DNA of 64,000 bases from Chryseobacterium soldanellicola (GTDB lineage Bacteria > Bacteroidota > Bacteroidia > Flavobacteriales > Weeksellaceae). Shown here piece by piece: positions 34,429 to 43,624 of this stretch (positions are counted from its first letter, which is position 1; every line of letters begins with the position of its first letter). The notes under the pieces are model-generated. The model was not told the DNA's origin. It saw nothing but the letters and a program-made list of their open reading frames with translations, and ran no database searches. Position numbers and translations under genes: made by a program. The stretch covers positions 124,001 through 188,000 of the forward strand of contig NZ_FNKL01000004.1 of NCBI RefSeq assembly GCF_900100115.1, read 5' to 3'.

Positions 34429-34710
34429 ATCTGCGTAAAGAAACGATAGATTTAATATCCTACCTGTATAAAATAATATAAGTTCATTCTGGAACCTGTG
34501 TAAAACAAGCACAAGTGTAATCTTATACCTAGGTAAAATAGTAAGGTTGATTTGTTAGCCTGCGTAAAATGACTAAAGCTTAAGCCTTCGTTAACACAAT
34601 AAAAGATTTGTTTTTATCAGCCTGTGTAATTTAAATACAGGTCATTACTTAACCTGCGTGAACAAGATAAAGGTTCAATCTATACCTGCAAAATTATAAT
34701 ACAGGATAAT
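34429..34710. repeat. Array of nine degenerate ~32-bp direct repeats
   Basis: Units begin near 34429, 34462, 34494, 34527, 34558, 34591 (very degenerate), 34620, 34652 and 34684, a spacing of 29-33 bases. The conserved left part is ACCTGYGTAAAA, with a weaker AAGGTT-like box about 18 bases later. The regular spacing (three helical turns) suggests a cooperative binding site such as a centromere or relaxosome site. Confidence 0.65.
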
Positions 34711-34841
34711 ATTTTCTTAAAATATTGTGATTTTTTTTCTCTCTATGACAATACTGATTTAATATAAATGAATAATTATCAGCGTTATAAATTGTACAAA
34801 AATTCTTTTTCAGAGCTCTGAAAAAAACGGCACACTTGTAT

Positions 34842-34905
34842 GGCAAGATGTGTCTTTGTACCCACAAATTTTGGCAAATTTTCGAGTACAAAGACACATC
34901 TTGCC
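34842..34905. repeat. 20-bp perfect inverted repeat, candidate oriT or terminator
   Basis: GGCAAGATGTGTCTTTGTAC (34842-34861) and its exact complement (34886-34905) flank a 24-base spacer containing AAATTTTGGCAAATTTT. It is the strongest inverted repeat in the intergenic region. A transfer origin is the leading idea because the relaxosome genes follow. A nic site cannot be read from sequence. Confidence 0.5.
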
Positions 34906-35121
34906 TTTTCTGCAAAAAGGAGAAAAAAACGGCGGAACTTGTTTTTTTATTTTGAATAAAAGTAAATTTAAGATTCCAAACTAATCCAATTAATTCTTTT
35001 TTATTTTTTTTTAAATCCAGATTGATCCAAACTGATCTCATTTCGCCCAAGCCTCTGTAAATCTATTGTTTTCGCCGTTTTTATTCTCCAGATTTGCAAA
35101 AGCAATATTAATCAGAACACA

Positions 35122-35934
35122 ATGAAAAAATTATTTAGCGTCTTAATATTTGTTTTAGCAATCCATATTAAAGCTCAGGTTGGAGTTAACACTCAAACAC
35201 CTTCAGCAACTTTAGATATTGTCGGTAAACCAGATTTGCTCAATCATTTTGATGGAATAATTCCCCCAAGAATAACTGGTGACCAACTTGCAAATAAAAA
35301 TTATTCAATATTGCAAAAAGGTGCCATTGTTTACGTGACTCAACCTGCATCAAATCTTTTAGGGCAAGTCATTCATATTGTAGAAGAAGGTTACTACTAT
35401 TTCAATGGTCAGTATTGGAATCAGATGTTTAAAGAGCCTAATTATTACGATGCTCTCATCATATTGGACGAAACGCTTTCTGCAAATACTATTTCTGCGC
35501 AAACCTCGTGGAACACATACCTTCCTTTTCCTACAAATCCTCGGCAGCATACATTATCAACTAAAATATATAGATTAGGAACATCAGGTATGGGAATAAC
35601 TGGGCAAATTGATGCGAGGCGAATAGGAACAATTGGCTATTTGGATGTAAGTATAATTTGTTCAACACCCATCACGTCAAACTACGTAATACTGAATCTT
35701 TCAAAACCATTACGGGATTTAGGTTTTATGTCGGATGGGAGTGTGGGTTCACTGAACAATATTTTAGTAAGTGGGAACTCAAATGGAATTAGTTCAGGAG
35801 TAGAGCAGGGCATTATTTCATTAACGAACGTTGATTTCAATCTACTTCTTTGGAAAAATCAAATCGAAAAATTTACCGGTACCATAAAAGGCATGACCAT
35901 TTTTCCGATTAATTATCTGAATGTAATTGAATGA
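35122..35934 (+). CDS. Secreted surface-type protein, coupled to the mobilisation operon
   Basis: A 270-residue pre-protein with signal peptide MKKLFSVLIFVLAIHIKAQ. The mature start VGVNTQTPSATLDIVG is a motif widespread at the N-termini of Chryseobacterium-type secreted or surface proteins. A short domain with YYYFNGQYWNQ follows, then a beta-rich domain. The stop overlaps the start of the mobilisation protein by four bases (ATGA), so it is translated from the same message as the relaxosome genes. The function is unknown. A surface role in mating-pair contact is only a guess. Confidence 0.65.
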   Translation: MKKLFSVLIFVLAIHIKAQVGVNTQTPSATLDIVGKPDLLNHFDGIIPPRITGDQLANKNYSILQKGAIVYVTQPASNLLGQVIHIVEEGYYYFNGQYWNQMFKEPNYYDALIILDETLSANTISAQTSWNTYLPFPTNPRQHTLSTKIYRLGTSGMGITGQIDARRIGTIGYLDVSIICSTPITSNYVILNLSKPLRDLGFMSDGSVGSLNNILVSGNSNGISSGVEQGIISLTNVDFNLLLWKNQIEKFTGTIKGMTIFPINYLNVIE

Positions 35935-36299
35935 TAAATAAGAAGGATATTAAGAAGAAATATTACATTAAAATAAGGATTTCCATCATCCAGAAAGAAA
36001 AGTGGAAAAAAGCCTGTTCAGAAAAAAAAATCTCTTTAACAAGTCTGATTATTAATTCTGTTGAAAATAGATTTATGGACAACGAGAGAAGAAAAGTATT
36101 AGCGTTCATAGAAAAGCAGGATAACATCTTTGGAAAGATTGAAAACAATATTAATCAGGTAGCAAAAATAGCAAATAGTCAAAAATTTATCAGCGAAAAT
36201 GAAATCAGAAAATTCTCGAATAAGTTATCAGAGATCATAATTCTGAAGAAAGAACAGAACGAAATGTTTACAAAAATCTACGCAATGCTATCAAGATGA
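35931..36299 (+). CDS. MobC-like relaxosome accessory protein (RHH type)
   Basis: A 122-residue basic protein. The first ~50 residues (YIKIRISIIQKEKWKKACSE, then KISLTSLIINSVENRF) read as a ribbon-helix-helix DNA-binding domain, followed by NNINQVAKIANS, a motif typical of MobC/MobA-type relaxosome proteins. It probably binds oriT and recruits the relaxase. It overlaps both neighbours by four bases. Confidence 0.8.
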   Translation: MINKKDIKKKYYIKIRISIIQKEKWKKACSEKKISLTSLIINSVENRFMDNERRKVLAFIEKQDNIFGKIENNINQVAKIANSQKFISENEIRKFSNKLSEIIILKKEQNEMFTKIYAMLSR

Positions 36300-37786
36300 T
36301 TGTTAAGATTATGGATCCGGCAGGTTCCAGTTTTCCAGGAGTTCATTATAACGATAAGAAAATTGACAAAGGAACCGGAGAATTAATGCTGATGAAAAAT
36401 TTTCCTTCCTTTATCAACGAATCAAGCAGGAAGGAAGAAGTAAAAAACTATTTAAGAGCTATTTCGATAGGAAATAAAAAAGTAGTTAAACCTCAATTTC
36501 ACGCTGTGATCTCTACGAAATTTCAAGGACATTCGAAAGAAGAGATTACTAAGATAGCGGAGAATTTTATGGATGAAATGAAATATGGCGGACAGCCTTT
36601 CATTGTGGTTTTTCATAGTGATACCGATAATAATCACGCTCATATAGTTACTACAAGAGTCGATAGACAGACAGGAAAAAAGATCAATGACAGTTATGAA
36701 AGGCTTAAAGCCCAAAAAGCATTAAGCGTCACAATGGAAAAATTGTATGGTCAGAAACCGGAAGAAGAACTGGAAAAACTGCTGAACTACAAAATAAGTT
36801 CGCTTAATCAGTTGGCAACTCTACTCAATAGAAATGGATATAAGATAGGCAAAAACACAAATGATGAAAATTCTTTTAACATTTTAAAAAACGGGGTAAT
36901 ACAGCAAACACTTTCAGGAAATCAGATTGTTTTTGATAACAGTAAAAATGATAAAAGGGCAAAACAGATCAAAGCCATACTAAGCAAATACAAAGAATTG
37001 TATTCTAATAAGGTTTTTAAAGTGGAAGATAAAAGACATCAAGAATCTATGCTCCCAAAAGAAAAATTACGGGAAAATGATTTAAAAATAAAAATCGGTT
37101 TTGAAAGTGAGCTTCAAAAGAAGTTGAAAGATGTTTTCGGAATCGATATGGTTTTTCATCATAAAGAAGATAAAAATCCTTTTGGCTACACCGTGATCGA
37201 CCATAAAACAGGAAAATTATACAAAGGAAGTGATATTATGAAAATGAATGACGTGTTTGAATTTACTTCTGACAAACTTGATAAGAAGATTTTTGAAATA
37301 CTGAAGGATTATAATATCCGTAACCAGGAAACAAAAAATATCCTGATTGAATTTTTTAAGAAGAATAATCAGGAAGCGGAAATCAAGGACTTTATGCTTT
37401 TTGAGAACCGAGGAAAGAAAGATTTGGAAACCTACCGAAGAGTCCAATTTGAATTAAAGGACTTTATTAGAAATAGCAAAAACACAAATGATGAAAAAAA
37501 AGATATTTCTATAACAACTGGGGTAGACGGAAACCTTTATGCGGTTCATACCAGATTCCATTACGTCGGTGAACTTCAACAATTAATAGGAGAAAAGGAA
37601 TATCAAAAATTTCTGAATCCAAAAGGCGTAAATGAAATGCAGACAGAAAACCGGACCGAAAACAATGAGAAATCAGAATTAAACAAAGCCATTAACGAGA
37701 TGCTGTTTGAGTTAATGAAAAGTTCGGGAACTGCAAAAGACCCTGCTGAAAATGAATTCAAAAAAAGACGAAAAAAGAGACGATAA
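36296..37786 (+). CDS. Relaxase / mobilisation nuclease
   Basis: A 496-residue protein. The metal site is HSDTDNNHAH: His107, Asp109, Asn113, His114 and His116, the HxDxxxNHxH pattern of MobP-like relaxases. A putative catalytic Tyr lies near the N-terminus (VHYNDKKI, Tyr18). The C-terminal ~300 residues are charged and helical, as in CTnDOT-type relaxases. It would nick oriT and pilot the strand to the VirD4 coupling protein encoded downstream. Confidence 0.88.
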   Translation: MIVKIMDPAGSSFPGVHYNDKKIDKGTGELMLMKNFPSFINESSRKEEVKNYLRAISIGNKKVVKPQFHAVISTKFQGHSKEEITKIAENFMDEMKYGGQPFIVVFHSDTDNNHAHIVTTRVDRQTGKKINDSYERLKAQKALSVTMEKLYGQKPEEELEKLLNYKISSLNQLATLLNRNGYKIGKNTNDENSFNILKNGVIQQTLSGNQIVFDNSKNDKRAKQIKAILSKYKELYSNKVFKVEDKRHQESMLPKEKLRENDLKIKIGFESELQKKLKDVFGIDMVFHHKEDKNPFGYTVIDHKTGKLYKGSDIMKMNDVFEFTSDKLDKKIFEILKDYNIRNQETKNILIEFFKKNNQEAEIKDFMLFENRGKKDLETYRRVQFELKDFIRNSKNTNDEKKDISITTGVDGNLYAVHTRFHYVGELQQLIGEKEYQKFLNPKGVNEMQTENRTENNEKSELNKAINEMLFELMKSSGTAKDPAENEFKKRRKKRR

Positions 37787-37834
37787 AGTTGATAGAAAAA
37801 TCATCTTCAGTCCAATAAAAATCAACTAAAACTT

Positions 37835-38530
37835 ATGATCATCACATTTGCTACCCAAAAAGGAGGATCCGGAAAAACGACATTAGCCATCGCTTTTGCC
37901 AATTATATTTCCGCACTTTCAGAAAGTAAACTCAATGTTTTCGATTTTGATTATCAGAAATCATTCTATCACAAATGGAAAGAAGATGAGCTGTTGGAAA
38001 TTCCAAAATTGTACGATGTAGAAATTATTGGCGAGGAAGAAGAACAGCCTTTTTCAGACTTTGAAACTCTCATCAATTTAAAAGAAAGCGATGAGATTAA
38101 CCTCTTTGATTTGGCCGGAACGCTCGATGCAAAATACAGTGATTTGCTCATTTACAGTGATTTTATCGTAACACCTTTTGAGTATTCCGATGTTTCTGTA
38201 AAATCGACTTTGGTCTTCATCAATATGCTAGGACTACTGGAAAGTGAGGCCGAAAGAATATTTATTCGTTCCAAATATGATAAGGGTTACAAGTATCTGA
38301 ATCAGGAGGAAATGGACAGTGAGCTCGCAAAATATGGAATGCTGCTGCCAAGTCCGGTATTCAAAAGAAATTGCCTACAAACTATTAATACCAGAAGCCT
38401 GATAAGTAAACAAAAATATGCAGTAGAACATACATTCGATGAACTTATAAAATACATCAATGAAACCTCAAAAATCAAAATACAAGTAATTAAAAAGAAG
38501 GAAAAAATCAAAGATTCAATACCAACATAA
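37835..38530 (+). CDS. traA: ParA/MinD-family ATPase (TraA-type)
   Basis: A 231-residue protein with the deviant Walker A of ParA proteins at residues 9-16 (KGGSGKTT) and the DFDYQKS and FDLAGTLD segments that follow. CTnDOT-type tra operons begin with a ParA-like TraA. It may position or regulate the element's DNA, possibly with the repeat array at 34429. The C-terminal IQVIKKKEKIKD tail is basic. Confidence 0.8.
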   Translation: MIITFATQKGGSGKTTLAIAFANYISALSESKLNVFDFDYQKSFYHKWKEDELLEIPKLYDVEIIGEEEEQPFSDFETLINLKESDEINLFDLAGTLDAKYSDLLIYSDFIVTPFEYSDVSVKSTLVFINMLGLLESEAERIFIRSKYDKGYKYLNQEEMDSELAKYGMLLPSPVFKRNCLQTINTRSLISKQKYAVEHTFDELIKYINETSKIKIQVIKKKEKIKDSIPT

Positions 38531-38564
38531 AACAACGATTGACTGACAACTAAATCAATAAAAA

Positions 38565-39158
38565 ATGATAAAAATCTCACTTACCATTCTGGCTGTTTAT
38601 CTGATGTATTATGCAGGTAACATTGTATACGATCTGTTTCTGAAGAAAGAAAAAGAAAGTTATAAACAAGAGACTGAGGAATTTTCCTTGTGCGAAATTT
38701 CTGACCAGTACGAAGATCTTACTGCAACTATAGGGATTGAAGATGTAGAAAATCTCAACACTCCCAAATCCTTTAATAAAAATCCAATCCATTCCGATTA
38801 CACTGAAGGAAGTGAAGAAAGACAAGATCTGGAGTATTTGAGGGAACTATTTGAATCTGAACAAGATCTGGATGAATTCGATAATCCATCAAAAAAGGAT
38901 TTTACCGAAATGGAAAGCCAATCACATCCTAAAAAAGCTGAATCAAGCGAAGAGTCCCTTGAACAGAATGAAAAGACATCAACCGAAAAGGAAAATCAAA
39001 AACCTGACGAAGTGATTAGCGAAAACCCAATCACAGTTAGTGTAGACCAGGAAACTTCCAGAATAAAAGAATGGAAGGCGATGCTTAATCTTTCTGAAAC
39101 CCTGGTTCAAATGGTTGCGAACTACGACGGATACAAAGTTTATCAATCCATCATGTAG
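38565..39158 (+). CDS. Membrane-anchored acidic protein of the tra operon
   Basis: A 197-residue protein with one N-terminal membrane helix (IKISLTILAVYLMYYAGNIV), a long acidic, probably disordered middle, and a conserved-looking end (EWKAMLNLSETLVQMVANYDGY). It sits between traA and traE, where CTnDOT-type elements encode small uncharacterised TraB-D proteins. A gap of about 130 bases to traE may hold a second promoter. Confidence 0.6.
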   Translation: MIKISLTILAVYLMYYAGNIVYDLFLKKEKESYKQETEEFSLCEISDQYEDLTATIGIEDVENLNTPKSFNKNPIHSDYTEGSEERQDLEYLRELFESEQDLDEFDNPSKKDFTEMESQSHPKKAESSEESLEQNEKTSTEKENQKPDEVISENPITVSVDQETSRIKEWKAMLNLSETLVQMVANYDGYKVYQSIM

Positions 39159-39290
39159 GTAGTCAACTTAAACAAAATCTAACGTACTGATTATTAGACT
39201 TAACAGTGGATTTCCATCCGTTGTGCGGGACTTCTATGCCCAAAATTTAACACTCAATTGATTATTAACCCTTTATAAAATTTTTGAATT

Positions 39291-39614
39291 ATGATGAAAA
39301 ATTTTTTCGCAAAAAACGTGACAACAAAAAAAGTTCTAACCCTAGCCTTAGCAATTATGGCGATAACCCCAGCATTTGCCCAAGGTGGTGCAACAGCAAT
39401 TTCGAATGCTGCAAGTGATATTACAGATTATTGGGACCCCGTAAAGCTGATCTTGAAAGCAGTGGGAGGATTGGTTGGTTTCATCGGAGGTCTTCGGGTT
39501 TATAACAAATGGACGAATGGCGACCAAGATGTCAACAAAGAGATCCTTGGTTATGGAGGAGCGATGATCTTCTTGATTGTAGTTCCGGAATTCGTAACAG
39601 CATTCTTCGCTTAG
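39291..39614 (+). CDS. traE: TraE-type conjugation protein (DUF4134)
   Basis: A 107-residue membrane protein. Signal-like start (LTLALAIMAITPAFAQ), then GGATAISNAASDITDYWDPV and two hydrophobic segments with GGLVGFIGGLRVYNKW and GGAMIFLIVVPEFVTAFF. These are hallmarks of DUF4134/TraE, which corresponds to a VirB2-like component of the Bacteroidota T4SS. One base separates it from traF. Confidence 0.9.
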   Translation: MMKNFFAKNVTTKKVLTLALAIMAITPAFAQGGATAISNAASDITDYWDPVKLILKAVGGLVGFIGGLRVYNKWTNGDQDVNKEILGYGGAMIFLIVVPEFVTAFFA

Positions 39615-39615
39615 G

Positions 39616-39933
39616 ATGGGATTTTACCTTTATAAGGGGCTGAAAAAGCCCCTTGTATTCTTCGGACTCAAAGGGAAGTACATCTTTTACGCAGTTGGTA
39701 TTATCGGAGGCGGGGTCATTTCAGCATTGGTACTCTCGAAGTTCGGTCTCTTAGGATCTTTACTGGGTCTCACAATCACCGCCGGAGGTGTTTATCTCAT
39801 TTTCAGAAGACAGGACAAATATGGTTTGTATGACAAAACCAAAAACTTCAATCAGATATTAATTTTTCCAAAAAGGTTAGACAGTAAAAAACTTTTAAAG
39901 AATGGCAACAACAACAAAAAAACAAGCATTTAG
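39616..39933 (+). CDS. traF: TraF-type conjugation protein (DUF4133)
   Basis: A 105-residue protein with two adjacent membrane helices (FGLKGKYIFYAVGIIGGGVI and GSLLGLTITAGGVYLIF) and the YKGLKKP start typical of DUF4133/TraF, a VirB3-like component. The C-terminal 11 codons overlap the start of the traG frame, a common coupling in this operon type. Confidence 0.9.
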   Translation: MGFYLYKGLKKPLVFFGLKGKYIFYAVGIIGGGVISALVLSKFGLLGSLLGLTITAGGVYLIFRRQDKYGLYDKTKNFNQILIFPKRLDSKKLLKNGNNNKKTSI

Positions 39934-42900
39934 CATTCCCTTTATCGGCTATGATTATGCAAAAGATTTCAATTGGGATTTTGACGTACTTTTCGGACAC
40001 TACGGGAATCCGATTATTGGCATAAGGATAAAAAACATTGTAGAACAGTACTCGGCGGATCCGGATAGCTATCTCAATTTCCACACAGTGTTAAATCATG
40101 TGGTATCGATCATTGGAGAAGGAAGAATTGTTCAGAAGCTCGATATTTTTTCTAAAAAAAGATACACCGCTGAACAATCAAACCAATTTTTACAACAAAA
40201 ATATTCGGAACATTTTGACGGCAGGCTTTTCAAAACCATTGAAACGGTGCTTTTGTTTACAGATATCATCGATGATCAGCTGAAAAAGAAAATGAAGCAT
40301 TATCATTTTTCAGATAAAAGCTACAAAGAATTAAGGGATAAGTGCCAAAAAGTATTGATGCTTTTGAAGCAGAACAATTGTGAACCTGAGTTTCTATTTA
40401 AGAAAGATTTCGAATACTATATTTCCGGAGTTTTGTCGATGCAGTTTACCGAATCTCCGGTATTCGATAATATAAAAAGCACCAACGAATTTTTACAAAT
40501 AGGAAAAAGGTTTGTAAAAAACATCTCTTACGTGGATGTCGAAAACATCGATTTACCATCGGAAATTGAACCTTATTCTATTCTCGGCGGCAATGGTGCC
40601 GCAGCAGAAACGGCTGTAGATAATTTCAGTTTTATCAATGAACTGGAAGACTACGAAACGATTGTCTATAACCAGATCATTAATATTCCGCTTCAGGCAC
40701 AACAACAAAGGGAGCTTGATAAAAAAAAGAAAAAGCACGAAGGAGCAGCTAACAATTCTCCGTCCAACGCGATTATAGCAGATGAAATTCAGACCCTGCT
40801 TCATAATATAGCGATTGACGGACAGCTCGTTGTCAATGCTCATTTTTCAATCTTATTTTCCGCAGATACTTTGGAAAAAATGGAGAACATTCAGTCGATG
40901 ATTGAAAATAAGCTTTTTACGAAAGGAATCATTGTTTCTAAAAATGCCTATAACCAATTGGAACTCTTTCGGTCAGCGATTCCGGGTAACGGAACAGAAC
41001 TCAGGGAGTACGATCTATTTATGACGACAAGCGAAGCGGCCTTGTGTTTTTTTTTTAAGGAAAGTTACCCTGTCAATGAAGAATCGAATTTCTACCTGAG
41101 ATTTACAGACAGACAAGGCGTTCCGCTGAAAGTAGACCCATCAGATTTGGCGATGAAAACGGGAAGAATAAACAACAGGAACAAGTTTGTTTTAGGACCC
41201 AGCGGGTCAGGCAAGAGTTTTTTAATGAATAATATCATCGAACAATATCTTACTTATAATTATGATGTGGTCATTGTTGATACAGGAGATTCTTATTCGG
41301 GGACATGTAAATACAAAGGAGGCAGATATATCCAATACACCGAAGAAAAACCGATCACGATGAATCCTTTTCTGATGGATAAAAAAGAATTTAATATCGA
41401 AAAAATCGAATTTTTAACCAACCTGATCTTCCTGATTTGGCAAGGTCCTGATTCTTCGATGTCATCAGCACAAAAGTCCATATTAGATAATGTATTGATG
41501 TCCTATTACCATCAATATTTCAACTCAGGAACGCCGTGGTATGAAAATAAAACTTCTGAAGAACTCATTCTATATTTGGGTAAATACAACATTCACGAAG
41601 AGGATCTTTTTTCTGAATATGAGAATGAAGCCAAAGGACAGCATACATATTATGATATACTAGGAATTGCTTTCGACGCCAGTTCCGATGAAATAAAAGA
41701 AGCAGGAAGAAAATTGTTGAAATTTTATCATCCTGATAAGAACATCAATAATCCTGAATATGAAAGTGAAAATTTCTATAAAGTCTATGAAGCGTATGAC
41801 ACGCTGAATGATGAAGAAAGAAGGAAGATATACAATGAAACTCAGCTGATTTTACTCAAGTCGAATGACATCATCAGACAACCCAGATCAGATGAAGAAT
41901 GGAATGAATCTTTTAGAAAAGCGATCATCAGGAAAATTAAGGAACTGGAAGAAAAGCTAGTGGTGACGGAGCTTTCGTTCAATGGCTTTTATGATTATTG
42001 CGATCAATTTCTTCCTATTTACTTAAATAACAAGAAACATAATATCATAGAAAAGGAATTCAATCTTCGCACATTTTTGTTTGTGCTGAAAGATTTTTAC
42101 AAAGGCGGAAGGTATGGAACAACACTAAACGAAAGTGCAGATAATACGCTTTTTGACGAATCTTTCATCGTTTTTGAAATTGATAATGTAAAGGATAATC
42201 CCAAACTCTTTCCGATTGTAACACTCATTATTATGGACACTTTCATTCAGAAAATGCGCCTTAGAAAAGATCGCAGAAAAGCCTTGATAATTGAAGAAGC
42301 GTGGAAGGCCATTGCGAGTAAATTAATGGGAGGCTACATCCTTTATTTATATAAAACGGTGAGGAAATTTTGGGGAGAAGCTGTGGTGGTAACGCAGGAG
42401 CTGGATGATATTATTGGGAATGCGGTTGTAAAAGATTCTATCATCAATAATTCAGACACTTTTATATTGCTTGACCAGACCAAATTCAAGGACAATTTCG
42501 ACAAGATTGCATCACTGCTTTCACTCAATAAAGTAGAGCAAAACAAGATTTTTACTATCAATAATCTGAATAATAAATTTGGTAGAAGTCGTTTTAAAGA
42601 ATTTTACTTGAAACGAGGTTCCAAAGGCGAAGTCTATGGAAATGAGGTTTCATTGGAGCAGTATTTAACCTATACCACAGAAAAACCTGAAAAATCAGCA
42701 GTTGAATATTATGTACATCAATATGGCGACTATGATGAAGCATTGCGCAGAATAGTTGGTGATCTCAAAACCTTCGGAGACAGTCTGGAAAACTTGGTGT
42801 CACTCGTGAACTTATATCAAAATCCATTGGATGATAAAATCAATTCCTTTTACAGAATGATGAAAAAAGAACACAGAGGGATGAATGTTTTTAAAGTCAT

Positions 42901-42973
42901 CTCGCAGGAATTGGAAGAACGTAATATCAGTTTTTCAGAATTCGTAAATAAACAACAATATGAAAAAATATAG
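39902..42973 (+). CDS. traG: TraG conjugation ATPase (VirB4-type) with an inserted DnaJ J domain
   Basis: A 1023-residue T4SS ATPase. Walker A is GPSGSGKS (residues 432-439) and Walker B lies in ALIIEEAW (794-801); the C-terminal VVVTQELDDI and FILLDQTKFK segments are typical of TraG. Between the Walker motifs, residues ~581-650 form a complete J domain: YYDILGIAFDASSDEIKEAG, then KFYHPDKN with the HPD at 610-612, then FYKVYEAYDTLNDEERRKIY. Related TraG proteins have about 800-850 residues and carry only a variable charged stretch at this place. J domains stimulate Hsp70 (DnaK), so the ATPase may recruit a chaperone. That consequence is inference, while the domain is clear. Confidence 0.92.
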   Translation: MATTTKKQAFSIPFIGYDYAKDFNWDFDVLFGHYGNPIIGIRIKNIVEQYSADPDSYLNFHTVLNHVVSIIGEGRIVQKLDIFSKKRYTAEQSNQFLQQKYSEHFDGRLFKTIETVLLFTDIIDDQLKKKMKHYHFSDKSYKELRDKCQKVLMLLKQNNCEPEFLFKKDFEYYISGVLSMQFTESPVFDNIKSTNEFLQIGKRFVKNISYVDVENIDLPSEIEPYSILGGNGAAAETAVDNFSFINELEDYETIVYNQIINIPLQAQQQRELDKKKKKHEGAANNSPSNAIIADEIQTLLHNIAIDGQLVVNAHFSILFSADTLEKMENIQSMIENKLFTKGIIVSKNAYNQLELFRSAIPGNGTELREYDLFMTTSEAALCFFFKESYPVNEESNFYLRFTDRQGVPLKVDPSDLAMKTGRINNRNKFVLGPSGSGKSFLMNNIIEQYLTYNYDVVIVDTGDSYSGTCKYKGGRYIQYTEEKPITMNPFLMDKKEFNIEKIEFLTNLIFLIWQGPDSSMSSAQKSILDNVLMSYYHQYFNSGTPWYENKTSEELILYLGKYNIHEEDLFSEYENEAKGQHTYYDILGIAFDASSDEIKEAGRKLLKFYHPDKNINNPEYESENFYKVYEAYDTLNDEERRKIYNETQLILLKSNDIIRQPRSDEEWNESFRKAIIRKIKELEEKLVVTELSFNGFYDYCDQFLPIYLNNKKHNIIEKEFNLRTFLFVLKDFYKGGRYGTTLNESADNTLFDESFIVFEIDNVKDNPKLFPIVTLIIMDTFIQKMRLRKDRRKALIIEEAWKAIASKLMGGYILYLYKTVRKFWGEAVVVTQELDDIIGNAVVKDSIINNSDTFILLDQTKFKDNFDKIASLLSLNKVEQNKIFTINNLNNKFGRSRFKEFYLKRGSKGEVYGNEVSLEQYLTYTTEKPEKSAVEYYVHQYGDYDEALRRIVGDLKTFGDSLENLVSLVNLYQNPLDDKINSFYRMMKKEHRGMNVFKVISQELEERNISFSEFVNKQQYEKI

Positions 42974-43613
42974 CATTTTATTTTTAGGTTTTGGAAGTTT
43001 TCTTTATTCGCAAAACACCTACATAGACCCAACGTTAACGGCGGCAATGATTCTCTATTCTGAAAATCTGAAAGCCAAACAGAATGAAGTCATTGAAGAA
43101 ACTTCAAAGTTAAAAGATGCACAAACCTGGGTCGGAACACAGATGGTTGCAGCCAATGACATTCAGAATAAAATTCTGAAAGGCTTGAAAGAAGTTTCAG
43201 GAACATTACAGAACGGAATTCAGGCACAGGAAATCTACTCTGAACTCAATAAATGCTACAATTATTCATCTCAGGTTGTTCAATTGGCTTCACAACATCC
43301 TGAATATGCTATTTTTGGAGTTAAAGCTTCACAAAAGACGTATGAGCAAAGTCTAAAGATTGTGACCGATGTATCTGACATTCTCGCATCCGGAGAACTG
43401 AATTTGGCTACTGCAGGAGATCGATATAAAATCCTTCATAATATTTCCGGTAATGTGAAAAATCTAAAGCTTTGGCTTTTGGCGATAAAGTTACGATTGG
43501 AAAAAGCCAATCGATTAGGATTCTGGAATTCAATTAATCCATTTGCCGGCTACATCAATACCGACAAAGGTATTGTTGAAAGTATAATGAACAGGTACAA
43601 ACGGAATTTTTAA
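42960..43613 (+). CDS. TraI-like (DUF4141-type) secreted T4SS protein
   Basis: A 217-residue protein with a signal peptide (MKKYSILFLGFGSFLYS) and long helices. The core YSSQVVQLASQHPEYAIFGV recurs in the third gene downstream, and the C-terminus (NTDKGIVESIMNRYKRNF) shares a motif with the next three products. It overlaps traG by 14 bases. The position directly after traG is that of TraI in CTnDOT-type operons, so I assign it as TraI-like. Likely periplasmic. Confidence 0.65.
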   Translation: MKKYSILFLGFGSFLYSQNTYIDPTLTAAMILYSENLKAKQNEVIEETSKLKDAQTWVGTQMVAANDIQNKILKGLKEVSGTLQNGIQAQEIYSELNKCYNYSSQVVQLASQHPEYAIFGVKASQKTYEQSLKIVTDVSDILASGELNLATAGDRYKILHNISGNVKNLKLWLLAIKLRLEKANRLGFWNSINPFAGYINTDKGIVESIMNRYKRNF

Positions 43614-43624
43614 ATTTTTCTATT

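Larger units (their letters stand above)
34307..35121. other. Long gene-free region upstream of the mobilisation genes
   Basis: About 800 bases without a credible gene. It holds an array of degenerate ~32-base repeats (34429-34710) and a 20-bp perfect inverted repeat (34842-34905). Position ahead of the mobilisation genes makes it the best candidate for the transfer origin and/or a partition site. A 118-codon minus-strand frame (34694-35050) covers the inverted repeat and is AT-rich and unlikely. Confidence 0.5.

Noticed and set aside
34429-34710. CRISPR-like array
   Set aside because: The repeated part is only ~12 bases and degenerate, spacers are not of constant length, and there are no cas genes.
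34694-35050. 118-codon minus-strand frame
   Set aside because: It covers the long inverted repeat and is made of AT-rich low-complexity codons.
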